A DNA stretch of 64,000 nucleotides from Bradyrhizobium iriomotense (GCF_030160715.1 NZ_BSOW01000029.1:1-64000), one strand, 5' to 3'. Shown: positions 33,430 to 42,662, counted from the stretch's first letter. Program-made: numbers and translations. The notes: generated by a model from the letters alone, not told the origin.

Positions 33430-34167
33430 CTAGCGGGTGACGTTCAATCCCGCCAGCATTTCCTTCACCGCCGCCATCGCTGCCGCCAGCTTTTCCGGGT
33501 CGCGCGAGCGCACCACAAGGTTGGTGTTCGGCTTCTGCTCCTCGTCCATGAAGGGATAGCTGCCGATGATGGTGTCGGGATGGGCGCCGGCGATCGCCCG
33601 CAAGGGGCCACCGATGTCGCCCTCCCGCGCATTGGCGCGGACCGATTCGGAGAGCATACGGACGCCGGATTTCAGCTTGGGCGAGACGATGTCCATCATC
33701 GCCTGCATGATCGACGGCACGCCCGCCATCACGATGACATTGCCGATCTTGAAGCCGGGGGCGAGAATGGTCGCGCTCTGGATCAGCTCGGCGCCGTCGG
33801 GGATGCGGGCCATGCGCAGGCGGGCCTCGTTGAGGTCCTGCTCGCTCCAGCGCTCGCGGAAGCGGGCGACCACCTCGGGGTGATGGTCGATGCCGACGCC
33901 GAACGCCTTTGCCACGCTGTCGGCGGTGATGTCGTCATGGGTCGGGCCGATGCCGCCGGTGGTGAAGACATAGGTGTAGCGATGCCGCAGTGCATCCAAT
34001 GCCGCGATGATGTCGGGCTCGTCGTCGGAGACGACCCGGACCTCCTTCAGGTCGATGCCGATATTGGTCAGATATTCGGCGATGAAGCCGATATTCTTGT
34101 CCTTGGTCCGGCCGGACAGGATCTCATCCCCAATGACCAGAATCCCCGCCGTGACGATCTCGCTCAT
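33430..34167 (-). CDS. CinA-like competence/damage-inducible protein, MoaB/Mog domain only
   Basis: 245 residues starting MSEIVTAGILVIGDEILSGRTKDKN, the molybdopterin-binding fold of CinA, with FTTGGIGPTHDDITADSVAKAFG near residue 70. CinA proper has a C-terminal nicotinamide-mononucleotide deamidase domain, which is absent here. The role is therefore probably the nucleotide-pyrophosphatase-like N-terminal activity. ATG 34167 is used; an ATG lies five codons upstream. Confidence 0.88.
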   Translation of the reverse strand: MSEIVTAGILVIGDEILSGRTKDKNIGFIAEYLTNIGIDLKEVRVVSDDEPDIIAALDALRHRYTYVFTTGGIGPTHDDITADSVAKAFGVGIDHHPEVVARFRERWSEQDLNEARLRMARIPDGAELIQSATILAPGFKIGNVIVMAGVPSIMQAMMDIVSPKLKSGVRMLSESVRANAREGDIGGPLRAIAGAHPDTIIGSYPFMDEEQKPNTNLVVRSRDPEKLAAAMAAVKEMLAGLNVTR

Positions 34168-34391
34168 AAACCTGTCCCTCACCTGTAGCGCCGACTTTGC
34201 CGAGGTAACGCGTTGAAGTCACGCGGTTTTGCTGCTGAAATAAGCAGTCCTCCGCCATTTTTTCAGGCAAGTCTCCGGCCGTCCCCGGTAAATGCCCACA
34301 GTCCATGCTTATCGCGCTGGCCCGGCCCTTGCTACCACCGGGGTAAGTCATGCACTCTCGCAAGCATGGCCACGGAGTACAGTCGGGATCT

Positions 34392-35810
34392 ATGGCAGTC
34401 GCGTTTGACGAAATGAACATTCCCGGCGGGGACCTGCGCCCCGCCTATCAGGAGCTAGCACGCTGGCTCGAGGAGACGCCTCCCGAGGCGCTCGAATATC
34501 GCCGTCAGGAAGCGGAGCTGCTGTTCCGCCGGATCGGCATCACCTTCGCCGTCTATGGGGATTCCGAGTCCACCGAGCGGCTGATTCCGTTCGACGTGAT
34601 CCCCAGGATCATGTCGGGCAAGGAATGGGCGCTCCTGGAGAAGGGCCTCAAGCAGCGCGTGCGGGCGCTGAACATGTTCCTGCGCGACATCTATCATGGC
34701 CGCGACATCCTGCGCGCCGAGGTCGTGCCCGACGACCTGATCTTCCACAACCCGGTGTTCCGGCCCGAGATGAACGGCCAGCAGGTGCCGCACGACGTCT
34801 ATGTGCACATCGCCGGCATCGACATCGTCCGGGTCGACGCCAACGACTTCATCGTGCTGGAGGACAATGCGCGCACGCCGTCCGGCGTGTCCTACATGCT
34901 GGAAAACCGCGAGATTATGATGCGGCTGTTTCCGGACCTGTTCGCCCGCCACAGGGTGGCGCCGGTCGAGCGCTATCCGGACGAGCTGCTTGCGGCCTTG
35001 CGCTCCGTCGCGCCGCTCAGTGCCTCGGCCGAGCCGACGGTCGCCCTGCTCACGCCCGGCGTCTACAACTCGGCTTACTACGAGCACTCGTTCCTCGCCG
35101 ACAAGCTCGGCATCGAGCTGGTCGAGGGGCGCGACCTCATCGTCAAGAACAACGAAGTGTTCATGCGCACGACGGAGGGGTTGAAACGGGTCGACGTGAT
35201 CTATCGCCGCGTCGACGACGACTTCCTCGATCCCCTCACCTTCCGCCCCGACTCCGTGCTCGGTGTGCCCGGGTTGATGTCGGCCTATGCGGCCGGCAAC
35301 ATCACGCTCGCCAACGCCGTCGGCACCGGTATCGCCGACGACAAGGCGATCTACTCCTACATGCCGGACATCGTGAAATTCTACCTCGGTGAGGAGCCGA
35401 TCCTGAAGAACGTGCCGACCTGGCGCTGCCGCGAGCCGAAGGACCTCGCCTATGTGCTGGACAATCTCAGCGAGCTCGTCGTCAAGGAGGTGCACGGCTC
35501 CGGCGGCTACGGCATGCTGATCGGACCAGCGGCGACGAAGGCCACCATCGAGGCCTTCCGCGAAAAGCTCAAGCGCGAGCCCGAAGGTTTCATCGCACAG
35601 CCGACGCTGGCGCTGTCGACCTGCCCCACCTGCACCGCAAGCGGCCTCGCGCCGCGCCACGTGGACTTGCGGCCCTTCGTGCTGACGGGCAGCAAGCGCA
35701 CCACCATCGTGCCGGGCGGGCTGACCCGCGTGGCGCTGAAGGAAGGCTCTCTGGTCGTGAATTCGAGCCAGGGCGGCGGCACCAAGGACACCTGGATACT
35801 GGACGAGTAG
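34392..35810 (+). CDS. Circularly permuted type 2 ATP-grasp protein
   Basis: A 472-residue protein of the COG2308 group. LIPFDVIPRIM near residue 65, the block IDIVRVDANDFIVLEDNARTPSGVSYMLENR, and the late KEVHGSGGYGML (nucleotide-binding loop) are characteristic. These proteins resemble glutathionylspermidine/peptide ligases with rearranged strand order. It begins an Anbu gene cluster with alpha-E, transglutaminase and Anbu proteins, the set predicted to build and cut a peptide-like modification. ATG 34392 is chosen over 34350 (MHSRK). Confidence 0.9.
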   Translation: MAVAFDEMNIPGGDLRPAYQELARWLEETPPEALEYRRQEAELLFRRIGITFAVYGDSESTERLIPFDVIPRIMSGKEWALLEKGLKQRVRALNMFLRDIYHGRDILRAEVVPDDLIFHNPVFRPEMNGQQVPHDVYVHIAGIDIVRVDANDFIVLEDNARTPSGVSYMLENREIMMRLFPDLFARHRVAPVERYPDELLAALRSVAPLSASAEPTVALLTPGVYNSAYYEHSFLADKLGIELVEGRDLIVKNNEVFMRTTEGLKRVDVIYRRVDDDFLDPLTFRPDSVLGVPGLMSAYAAGNITLANAVGTGIADDKAIYSYMPDIVKFYLGEEPILKNVPTWRCREPKDLAYVLDNLSELVVKEVHGSGGYGMLIGPAATKATIEAFREKLKREPEGFIAQPTLALSTCPTCTASGLAPRHVDLRPFVLTGSKRTTIVPGGLTRVALKEGSLVVNSSQGGGTKDTWILDE

Positions 35811-35815
35811 AGAGA

Positions 35816-36760
35816 ATGCTGTCGCGTACCGCCGAAAACCTCTACTGGCTCGCCCGTTATGTCGAGCGCGCCGAATACCTTGCGCGCACCATCGATGCGA
35901 CGCTGCGCGTCACCGCCCTGCCGGCGACCTATGTCGGCAAGACCAACGAATGGGACTCGGCGCTGCTCACCGCCGGCGTCGCCGCAAGCTTCTATCAGAA
36001 CTATGAGGAAGCCAACGAGCACAACGTCGTCGACTATCTCTCGTTCTCGGCGACCAACCCGTCCTCGATCAGGAACTGCATCGAGGCGGCGCGGCTGAAC
36101 TCGCGCTCGGTCCGCACCGCCCTGACCAGCGAGATGTGGGACACCATCAATTCGGCCTGGATCGAGTTGCAGGCCCTCTGGAGCAAGGGCACCTCGACGC
36201 GGGAGGAGCTCGCAAAATTCCTGCGCTTCGTGCAGGAGACCTCGCTACGCTTCGACGGTTCGGCCTACCGGACCATGCTGCGCAACGATGCCTATTGGTT
36301 CTCGCGCCTGGGCCTGCATCTGGAACGCGCCGACAACACCGCGCGCATTCTCGACGTGAAGTACCACGTGCTGCTGCCGGAGGAGGAACATGTCGGCGGC
36401 CCGCTCGACTTCTATCAGTGGAGCTCGATCCTGCGTTCGGTGTCGGCGCTCACTGCCTATCACTGGGTCTATCGCGAAACGCTGAAACCCTGGCTGATCG
36501 CGGATCTGCTCATCCTCAACGACACGCTGCCGCGGTCGCTGGCGAGCTGCTACGGCAATCTCGTGCGCAACCTAGACCAGATCGGCGTCGCCTATGGCCG
36601 CCAGGGCCCGGCCCAGCGCCACGCCCGCGGCATCCGCAACCGGCTGGAACACTCCAACATGAACGACATTTTCCAGCATGGCGTGCATGAATTCATTCAG
36701 GAATTCATCGCGGACAATTCCAGGCTGGGCGAAATCGTCACAAAGCAGTATTTGATCTGA
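35816..36760 (+). CDS. Alpha-E domain protein (DUF403/COG2307)
   Basis: A 314-residue all-helical protein starting MLSRTAENLYWLARYVERAEYLART, the diagnostic N-terminus. It also has WFSRLGLHLERADNTARILDVKYH near residue 160 and a C-terminal NRLEHSNMNDIFQHGVHEFIQEFI. It starts six bases after the ATP-grasp stop. The two proteins almost always occur together and are thought to act as one ligase-like unit, though this is not biochemically settled. Confidence 0.92.
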   Translation: MLSRTAENLYWLARYVERAEYLARTIDATLRVTALPATYVGKTNEWDSALLTAGVAASFYQNYEEANEHNVVDYLSFSATNPSSIRNCIEAARLNSRSVRTALTSEMWDTINSAWIELQALWSKGTSTREELAKFLRFVQETSLRFDGSAYRTMLRNDAYWFSRLGLHLERADNTARILDVKYHVLLPEEEHVGGPLDFYQWSSILRSVSALTAYHWVYRETLKPWLIADLLILNDTLPRSLASCYGNLVRNLDQIGVAYGRQGPAQRHARGIRNRLEHSNMNDIFQHGVHEFIQEFIADNSRLGEIVTKQYLI

Positions 36761-36768
36761 TACACGCT

Positions 36769-36858
36769 GTCATTCCGGGGCGCGCGAAGCGCGAACCCGG
36801 AATCTCGCGCCACAACCTCTAGATTTCGGGTTCGCGACTTCGTCGCGCCCGGAATGAC
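36769..36858. repeat. Intergenic palindrome, GTCATTCCGGGG family (copy 3)
   Basis: GTCATTCCGGGGCGCGCG to CGCGCCCGGAATGAC. A middle segment (CCCGGAATCTCG ... GGGTTCGCG) doubles the arms. It interrupts the cluster between the alpha-E and transglutaminase genes. Confidence 0.85.
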
Positions 36859-36879
36859 GACGCAAACCACTGGTCCACC

Positions 36880-37722
36880 ATGCGCCTGCGAATCCAGCAC
36901 ACCACGACCTATCGCTACGAGCCGGCGGCAACGAGCGTGATCCAGATCCTGCGCATGACGCCCGGCAGCCATGACGGGCAATATGTGGCGGAATGGCAGA
37001 TCGACGTCTCCACCGACACCAAGCTCGACATGCACGAGGACGCCTTCGGCAACGTCACCCACGTGCTGTCCTGCGGACCGGTCGCCGACATCAAGATATC
37101 GGCCGAAGGGCTGATCGAGACACATGACACCGGTGGCGTGCTGCGCGGCGCCGACGAGCGCTTTCCGTCGGGGCTGTTCCTGCGCTCGACCGAGCTCACC
37201 ACGGTCAATCCGGCGATGGCGAGCTTTGCGCGCCAATTGCGCAGCGAGGCCGAGAGCGACACGCTCGGCTTCCTGCATGCGCTGATGTCCGAGGTCAGCG
37301 AGCACATGACGTTCGACGAGGACCCGACCAACAGCGGCACCTCGGCGGTCGAGGCGTTCACACTCAAGCGTGGCGTCTGCCAGGACTACGCGCACATCTT
37401 CATCGCCTGCGCCCGCACCGCCGGGGTGCCGGCGCGCTTCGTCTCCGGCCATTTCCTGCGCTCGGACGGCACCGTCCATCAGGACGCCGGCCATGCCTGG
37501 GCAGAAGCCTTCGTGCCGGATCTCGGCTGGGTCGGCTTCGATCCCGCCAACTGCATCTGCTCGACCGATGCCCATGTCCGTGTCGCGATCGGGCTCGACT
37601 ATCTCGGCGCCGCGCCGGTGCGCGGCACCCGCTATGGTGGCGGCGCGGAGACGCTCAGCGTCACGGTCAAGGTCGAGCAGGCCGGACGATCGGGGCAGTG
37701 GCAGAGCCAGTCGCAGGGGTGA
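36880..37722 (+). CDS. Transglutaminase-like cysteine protease-fold protein
   Basis: A 280-residue protein with the N-terminal bacterial transglutaminase region (RIQHTTTYRYEPAATSVIQILRMTP) and the catalytic triad Cys167 (KRGVCQDYAH), His205 (DAGHAWAE) and Asp221 (VGFDPAN). No signal peptide. It belongs to the COG1305 group that travels with ATP-grasp and alpha-E proteins and probably hydrolyses or forms an amide bond on the product of that pair. A GTCATTCCGGGG repeat separates it from the alpha-E gene. Confidence 0.93.
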   Translation: MRLRIQHTTTYRYEPAATSVIQILRMTPGSHDGQYVAEWQIDVSTDTKLDMHEDAFGNVTHVLSCGPVADIKISAEGLIETHDTGGVLRGADERFPSGLFLRSTELTTVNPAMASFARQLRSEAESDTLGFLHALMSEVSEHMTFDEDPTNSGTSAVEAFTLKRGVCQDYAHIFIACARTAGVPARFVSGHFLRSDGTVHQDAGHAWAEAFVPDLGWVGFDPANCICSTDAHVRVAIGLDYLGAAPVRGTRYGGGAETLSVTVKVEQAGRSGQWQSQSQG

Positions 37723-37736
37723 AACCCGTCAAAGCA

Positions 37737-37773
37737 GTCTGGATTGCTTCGTCGCTTTGCTCCTTGCAATGAC
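37737..37773. repeat. Half copy of the GTCATTGCGAG repeat
   Basis: AGTCTGGATTGCTTCGTCGC followed by TTGCAATGAC: the right half of the element seen at 21983-22102. It sits between the transglutaminase and the convergent Sel1 gene. Confidence 0.75.
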
Positions 37774-37778
37774 GGAGC

Positions 37779-38165
37779 CTAATACTCGCAATTCCTGTAG
37801 TCCGACGTCTCGCAGGCCTGCATCATCTCTTTCGCGCGCGCGATGTCTTGCGCCGTCATCGTCGCCGAGACCGTCTTCAGCTCCGCCTTGGCGGTGGCAT
37901 CGCCGCGGGAGGCCGCGAGGCTCAGCCACATGAAGGCGTGCGCCGAGTTCTTCGCCACACCCTGCCCGCGGTGATACATCGCACCGAGCATGCCTTGCGC
38001 CTTCGCGTTGCCGGCCTTCGCCATGCCGCGGAACACCTGGATCGCCGGCACATAGTCGCCGCGGTTATAGGCGGCCATGCCGTCTTCCCATGGGCCGGCC
38101 ATGGCCGCAGAGTTCGTCATGCCCAGCACAGCCGCGATCAGGCTGCCGATCACCAGCTTTCTCAT
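37779..38165 (-). CDS. Exported Sel1-repeat protein
   Basis: A 128-residue protein with a signal peptide (RKLVIGSLIAAVLGMTNSAAMA). The mature part has about two Sel1-like repeats: WEDGMAAYNRGDYVPAIQVFRGMA and AMLGAMYHRGQGVAKNSAHAFMWLSLAASRG. Such repeats are protein-binding scaffolds. It is divergent from Anbu across about 160 bases, and any functional link is unproven. Confidence 0.85.
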   Translation of the reverse strand: MRKLVIGSLIAAVLGMTNSAAMAGPWEDGMAAYNRGDYVPAIQVFRGMAKAGNAKAQGMLGAMYHRGQGVAKNSAHAFMWLSLAASRGDATAKAELKTVSATMTAQDIARAKEMMQACETSDYRNCEY

Positions 38166-38323
38166 CTCCCCCCTCCCTCGTCCCTCGCTTGCGTTCTAGC
38201 GGGTTGATACGGCACGCGCCAAGGAAAGGTTTCACCGGGCCCGCCGCCGGGGAAATGGGGTTGGAGGGCCACGCGAAATTGGCTACTAGTCTTGCGCAAC
38301 TTGTTCGCGTTCGGGGACTGGAA

Positions 38324-39082
38324 ATGACCTATTGCTGCGGAATCCTGGTTCGGGAAGGCCTGGTCATGATCGCCGACACCCGGACCAATGCGGGTCTGGA
38401 CAACGTCTCGACCTTCCGCAAGCTGCACATCTTCTCCAAACCCGGCGAGCGCATCATGGCGATTGCGAGCGCCGGCAATCTTGCGATCAGCCAGTCGGTG
38501 CTGTCGACGCTCACCGAGGGCCTCGAGGACCCCGACACGGGCGACATCGAGACGCTGATGAACTCGCCGACCATGTTCCAGGCGGCGCAGCGCATCGGCC
38601 GCGCCATCCGCGCCGTGCATTCCACCGAGGCGGCGGCACTGAAGGCCGAGGACATCAATTTCGACGTGTCGTTCCTGTTCGGCGGCCAGATCAAGGGCTC
38701 GCGGATGCGGCTGTTCATGGTCTATCCGGCCGGCAACTTCATCGAATGCACCACCGACACGCCTTACCTTCAGATCGGCGAGCACAAATACGGCAAGCCG
38801 GTGCTCGACCGCGCCATGCATTACGACATCGAGCTCTATGAGGCGCTGAAGACCAGCCTGATCTCGATGGACTCGACGATGCGCTCCAATCTCGGCGTGG
38901 GCCTGCCGATCGACGTGCTGGTGGTGCGGACCGACGCGTGCGATGCCGACCTCAACCATCGCATCGAGGCCGGCGAGCCCTATTTCCACGACCTGCGCTC
39001 GCGCTGGTCGGCGGCCTTACGCGCCGCGCATCAGAACATTCCGCGGCCGCCCTACAAGAACGACAAAGAACCCAAAACCTGA
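38324..39082 (+). CDS. Anbu proteasome-type protease (bacterial proteasome homologue)
   Basis: 252 residues starting MTYCCGILVREGLVMIADTRTNAGLDN. Removal of Met exposes Thr1; Asp17 (ADTRT) and a Lys at position 32 (TFRKLHI) match the HslV/proteasome-type Ntn-hydrolase triad. Anbu is an HslV-related protease that assembles into open helical or ring-like oligomers without a dedicated ATPase, and its genomic companions are the ATP-grasp, alpha-E and transglutaminase genes found just upstream. ATG 38324 is required for the N-terminal Thr; an in-frame ATG at 38090 would bury it. Confidence 0.95.
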   Translation: MTYCCGILVREGLVMIADTRTNAGLDNVSTFRKLHIFSKPGERIMAIASAGNLAISQSVLSTLTEGLEDPDTGDIETLMNSPTMFQAAQRIGRAIRAVHSTEAAALKAEDINFDVSFLFGGQIKGSRMRLFMVYPAGNFIECTTDTPYLQIGEHKYGKPVLDRAMHYDIELYEALKTSLISMDSTMRSNLGVGLPIDVLVVRTDACDADLNHRIEAGEPYFHDLRSRWSAALRAAHQNIPRPPYKNDKEPKT

Positions 39083-39105
39083 CACAGAAGAAAAGGCAGG
39101 AAACG

Positions 39106-39864
39106 ATGAGTGAAGCGAAAAAGATCGCAGTGGTGACCGGCGCTGGCACCGGTGTCGGACGCGCAGCCGCACTGGCGCTGATGGACGCCGGCTTCACCGT
39201 AGTGCTGGCCGGCCGCCGGCTCGACAAGCTCGAGGAGACCGCAAAGCTTGGACCTGCCGGCAAGAGCCTCTGCGTCTCCGCCGACATGACCAACCCCGGG
39301 TCGATCGCCGCGCTGTTCGCGAAAGTCTCTGAGACCTATGGGCGTCTCGATGTGCTCTTCAACAATGCCGGCATGGGTGCGCCTCCGGTGAACTTCGAGG
39401 ATCTCAGCCTCGAGCAGTGGCAGGCGGTGGTGAACACCAACCTCACAGGCCCGTTCCTCTGCACCCAGCACGCCTTCCGCATCATGAAGGACCAGAGCCC
39501 GCGCGGCGGCCGCATCATCAACAACGGCTCGATCTCCGCGCACGCGCCGCGGCCGTTCTCGGCCGCCTACACCTCGACCAAGCACGCGATCACGGGCCTC
39601 ACCAGGGCGAGCAACCTCGACGGCCGCGCCTATGACATCGCCGTCGGCCAGGTCGACATCGGCAATGCCGCGACCCCGATGACCGACCGTATGGTCGCCG
39701 GCCCCGGCGTGATGCAACCGGATGGCACGATGAAGCACGAGCCGCGCATGGACGCGAAAGCGGTCGGCGATGCCGTCGCCTACATGGCCGGCCTGCCGCT
39801 CGACGCCAACGTGCTGTTCATGACCGTCATGGCGACCAAGATGCCGTTCGTGGGACGCGGCTAA
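39106..39864 (+). CDS. Short-chain dehydrogenase/reductase
   Basis: A 252-residue NAD(P)-dependent oxidoreductase with the nucleotide-binding TGAGTGVG motif at residues 11-18, NNAG at 86-89, and catalytic Ser142 with the Tyr155-x3-Lys159 pair (YTSTK). ATG 39106 lies 23 bases after Anbu on the same strand, so it may be read with it, but no shared function is known. The substrate is unknown. Confidence 0.9.
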   Translation: MSEAKKIAVVTGAGTGVGRAAALALMDAGFTVVLAGRRLDKLEETAKLGPAGKSLCVSADMTNPGSIAALFAKVSETYGRLDVLFNNAGMGAPPVNFEDLSLEQWQAVVNTNLTGPFLCTQHAFRIMKDQSPRGGRIINNGSISAHAPRPFSAAYTSTKHAITGLTRASNLDGRAYDIAVGQVDIGNAATPMTDRMVAGPGVMQPDGTMKHEPRMDAKAVGDAVAYMAGLPLDANVLFMTVMATKMPFVGRG

Positions 39865-39876
39865 CTCTCTCCTCTC

Positions 39877-39900
39877 GCTCTCCCCGCTTGCGGGGAGAGC
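39877..39900. terminator. Perfect 11-bp stem-loop after the SDR gene
   Basis: GCTCTCCCCGC, TT, GCGGGGAGAGC. It is 13 bases past the SDR stop and between two convergent genes. No U-run follows. The same sequence is a common rhizobial intergenic palindrome as I recall it, so it may be a repeat used as a 3' end. Confidence 0.55.
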
Positions 39901-39974
39901 GTCGCCCCTGCGCTCAAAAAAAACGAAAAACAACCCCATGCAAAGGAGGCGCAGCGGCGGGCAGCGGTATTAAT

Positions 39975-41195
39975 CTACTCCAGCCGCTCCACCCTCCGCA
40001 GGCTCGGGAACAGCTTCATCCATAACAGCGCCACCGCGATGGTGCCGATGCCGCCGAGCACGGCCGCCGGCATCGCGCCGAACAGCGCGGCGGTGAGCCC
40101 GCTCTCGAACTGGCCGAGCTGGTTCGAGGCGTTGATGAAGAGGAAATTGACCGCGCCGACGCGGCCGCGCATCTCGTCGGGCGTTGCGAGCTGCACCAGC
40201 GAGAAACGGATCACGACGCTGATCGTATCGGCCGCGCCCAACACCGCGAGCGCGAGCACCGACAGCCACATCCACTGCGACAGCGCGAACACCACGGTGG
40301 CGGCGCCGAACACGATCACCGCCTGAAACATCCTGATGCCCACATGGCGCGAGATGGCGTGTCGCGCCAGCACCATGGTCATCAAGAGCGCGCCGACCGC
40401 AGGCGCGGCGCGCAGGATGCCGAGACCCAGAGGGCCGGCCTGGAGGACATCGCGGGCATAGATCGGCAACAGCGCGGTGACGCCGCCGAACAGCACCGCG
40501 AACAGATCCAGCGAGATGGTGCCGAGGATCGCCGGATTGGCGCGGATGAAGCGCACGCCGGCAAAGATGTCGTCATCCGCCGCATCCTTGGGCGTGGCCT
40601 GCGGGCCGGGCTGGATGAAGCCGGTCAGGATCATGCCGAGAATCCAGAACAGCACCATCACGGCATAGGCGAAATGCGGCGCGACCGCATAGGCAAAGCC
40701 GCCGAGCGCCGGCCCGGTGATGGTCGCAACCTGCCCGGCGCCGCTCGCGACCGCGGTCGCGCGCTGGAGCGAGCCCTGCGGCGCGACCAACGGCAGCAGC
40801 GCCGCGGTGGTCGGGCTTTCGAAGGCGCCGGCGATGCCGAGCGCGAAGGTCGCGACGAAGATCTGCACCTCGCCGATCGCGCCGAGATAGGTGCTCGCGG
40901 CGAGATAGAGCGCGGTCGCGGCTTCCGCGAGCTGGCAGAGCTGGACGACGCGCTTGCGCTCAAAGCGGTCGGCGGCGTGGCCGGCGACGAACACCAGAAG
41001 CGCCGTGGGGAGGAACTGCACCAGCCCGACCATGCCCAGCGCGAAGGCCGAACCCGTGAGATCGTAGATCTGCCAGCCGATCGCGACCGCCGCGATCTGG
41101 CTGGAAAAGCGCGACAGGCTGCGCGAGAGCAGGAAGAACAGGAATGGCTTGAATTTGAGGAGTTCGCCGGCGCTGACCGGCGGGTTCGCGGACAT
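39975..41195 (-). CDS. MFS transporter (enterobactin exporter EntS-like)
   Basis: A 406-residue, 12-helix transporter. GWQIYDLTGSAFALGMVGLVQFLPTALLVFVAGHAADRFERKRV near the N-terminus is the MFS_3/EntS-type pattern with loop 2-3 motif AGHAADRFERKR. FESPTTAALLPLVAP in the middle is typical of the same group. ATG 41195 (MSANPPVSAG) is the start; the upstream in-frame ATG at 41309 precedes a non-protein-like leader. The substrate is unknown; a hydrophobic export substrate is likely. Confidence 0.88.
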   Translation of the reverse strand: MSANPPVSAGELLKFKPFLFFLLSRSLSRFSSQIAAVAIGWQIYDLTGSAFALGMVGLVQFLPTALLVFVAGHAADRFERKRVVQLCQLAEAATALYLAASTYLGAIGEVQIFVATFALGIAGAFESPTTAALLPLVAPQGSLQRATAVASGAGQVATITGPALGGFAYAVAPHFAYAVMVLFWILGMILTGFIQPGPQATPKDAADDDIFAGVRFIRANPAILGTISLDLFAVLFGGVTALLPIYARDVLQAGPLGLGILRAAPAVGALLMTMVLARHAISRHVGIRMFQAVIVFGAATVVFALSQWMWLSVLALAVLGAADTISVVIRFSLVQLATPDEMRGRVGAVNFLFINASNQLGQFESGLTAALFGAMPAAVLGGIGTIAVALLWMKLFPSLRRVERLE

Positions 41196-41359
41196 TGGCT
41201 GCTCTTGAGCGAGGCCCGAAGGCGCCCCGCGCATCTGGTGTTGACGTTGACGCGTGACTGAGGCCGGAGGTCTTGTCAACAAGCGGGCGGCCTCCGCCCG
41301 CCCCGGCATTGCCTTTGCAACGGCCCGGCTGCCATAATCATTGCGGGATTGGGGACATC

Positions 41360-42610
41360 ATGCTGCGACTGCAATCGGCACTCGGCATTTTCGCATTGCT
41401 GTTGATCGCCTGGGCGCTGGCGGAGAACCGTCGCGCGGTCTCGCTGCGCCAGGCGGGAATCGGCCTCGTCGTCACCTTCCTCACCGCGATCGTCCTGCTC
41501 AAGCTGCCGTTCGTCGCGCATGCCTTCGGCGTCATCAACGACGCGGTCGGCGCGATCTCGGCGGCCTCGCGCGCCGGCACGTCGTTCGTGTTCGGCTATG
41601 TCGGCGGCGGCCCCCTGCCGTTCGACCTCAAGGCACCCGGCGCCGACTTCATACTCGCCTTCCAGGCGCTGCCGATCGTGCTCGTGATGAGCGTGCTGAC
41701 GACGCTGCTGTTCTATTGGCGCGTGCTGCCGCCGATCGTGCGTGGCATGGCGTGGCTGCTCGAGCGCACGTTAGGGGTCGGCGGCGCGGTCGGGCTGTCG
41801 ACCGCGGCGAACATCTTTCTCGGCATGGTGGAAGCGCCGCTGTTCGTGCGGCCCTATCTGGCGCAGATGACGCGCAGCGAATTGTTTCTGGTGATGACCG
41901 GCGGCATGGCCGGCATCGCCGGCACCGTGCTGGTGCTCTATGCGACGCTGCTTGCGCCGCTGATCCCCGACGCAGCAGCGCATTTCGTCATCGCCTCCGT
42001 GCTCGGCGCGCCGGGGGCGATCCTGATCAGCCTGATCATGGTGCCGGAGACCGGCGAGCGGCTCACCGGCGGTTCGCTGGAAGACCCCGACATGCACGCC
42101 TCCGGCACGATGGATGCGATCGTCAAGGGTACCTCCGCAGGGCTCGAGCTGTTGCTCAACATCGTCGCCATGCTGCTCGTGCTGGTGGCGCTGGTCTATC
42201 TCGTCAATGCCGTGCTCGGGCTGTTGCCGAACATCGGCGGCGCTGCGATCTCGCTGCAACGATTGCTGGGGCTCGTGATGGCGCCGGTGTGCTGGCTGAT
42301 GGGGCTGCCGTGGGATCAGGCCGTCACGGCGGGCAGCCTGATGGGCACCAAGACCGTGCTCAACGAGCTGATCGCCTATGTCGATCTGTCGAAACTTGCC
42401 CCCGACGCGCTTGACGCGCGCTCGCGCCTGATCATGCTCTATGCGATGTGCGGCTTCGCCAATTTCGCGAGCCTCGGCATCATGATCGGCGGCCTCGGCG
42501 TGATGGCGCCTGAGCGGCGCGAGGAGATCAACGCGCTCGGGCTGAAATCAATCGTGTCGGGCACGCTGACGACGTGTTTGATGGGCGCGATCGTGGGGGT
42601 GTTGAATTAG
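41360..42610 (+). CDS. Concentrative nucleoside transporter, NupC family
   Basis: A 416-residue inner-membrane carrier. The N-terminal region MLRLQSALGIFALLLIAWALAENRR, the motif GTSFVFGYVG near residue 77, STAANIFLGMVEAPLFVRPYL near residue 150 and SLMGTKTVLNELIAY near residue 330 are hallmarks of CNT-type sodium- or proton-coupled nucleoside carriers. ATG 41360 is used. A possible weak sigma-54 promoter core is 55 bases upstream (41305-41318). Confidence 0.9.
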   Translation: MLRLQSALGIFALLLIAWALAENRRAVSLRQAGIGLVVTFLTAIVLLKLPFVAHAFGVINDAVGAISAASRAGTSFVFGYVGGGPLPFDLKAPGADFILAFQALPIVLVMSVLTTLLFYWRVLPPIVRGMAWLLERTLGVGGAVGLSTAANIFLGMVEAPLFVRPYLAQMTRSELFLVMTGGMAGIAGTVLVLYATLLAPLIPDAAAHFVIASVLGAPGAILISLIMVPETGERLTGGSLEDPDMHASGTMDAIVKGTSAGLELLLNIVAMLLVLVALVYLVNAVLGLLPNIGGAAISLQRLLGLVMAPVCWLMGLPWDQAVTAGSLMGTKTVLNELIAYVDLSKLAPDALDARSRLIMLYAMCGFANFASLGIMIGGLGVMAPERREEINALGLKSIVSGTLTTCLMGAIVGVLN

Positions 42611-42623
42611 ACTCCCTCCACCT

Positions 42624-42662
42624 GTCATTCCGGGGCTCGCGCTGCGCGCGCCCCGGAATGAC
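42624..42662. repeat. Intergenic palindrome, GTCATTCCGGGG family (copy 4)
   Basis: GTCATTCCGGGG to CCCCGGAATGAC around CTCGCGCTGCGCGCG. It lies just beyond the stop of the nucleoside transporter gene. Confidence 0.85.
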
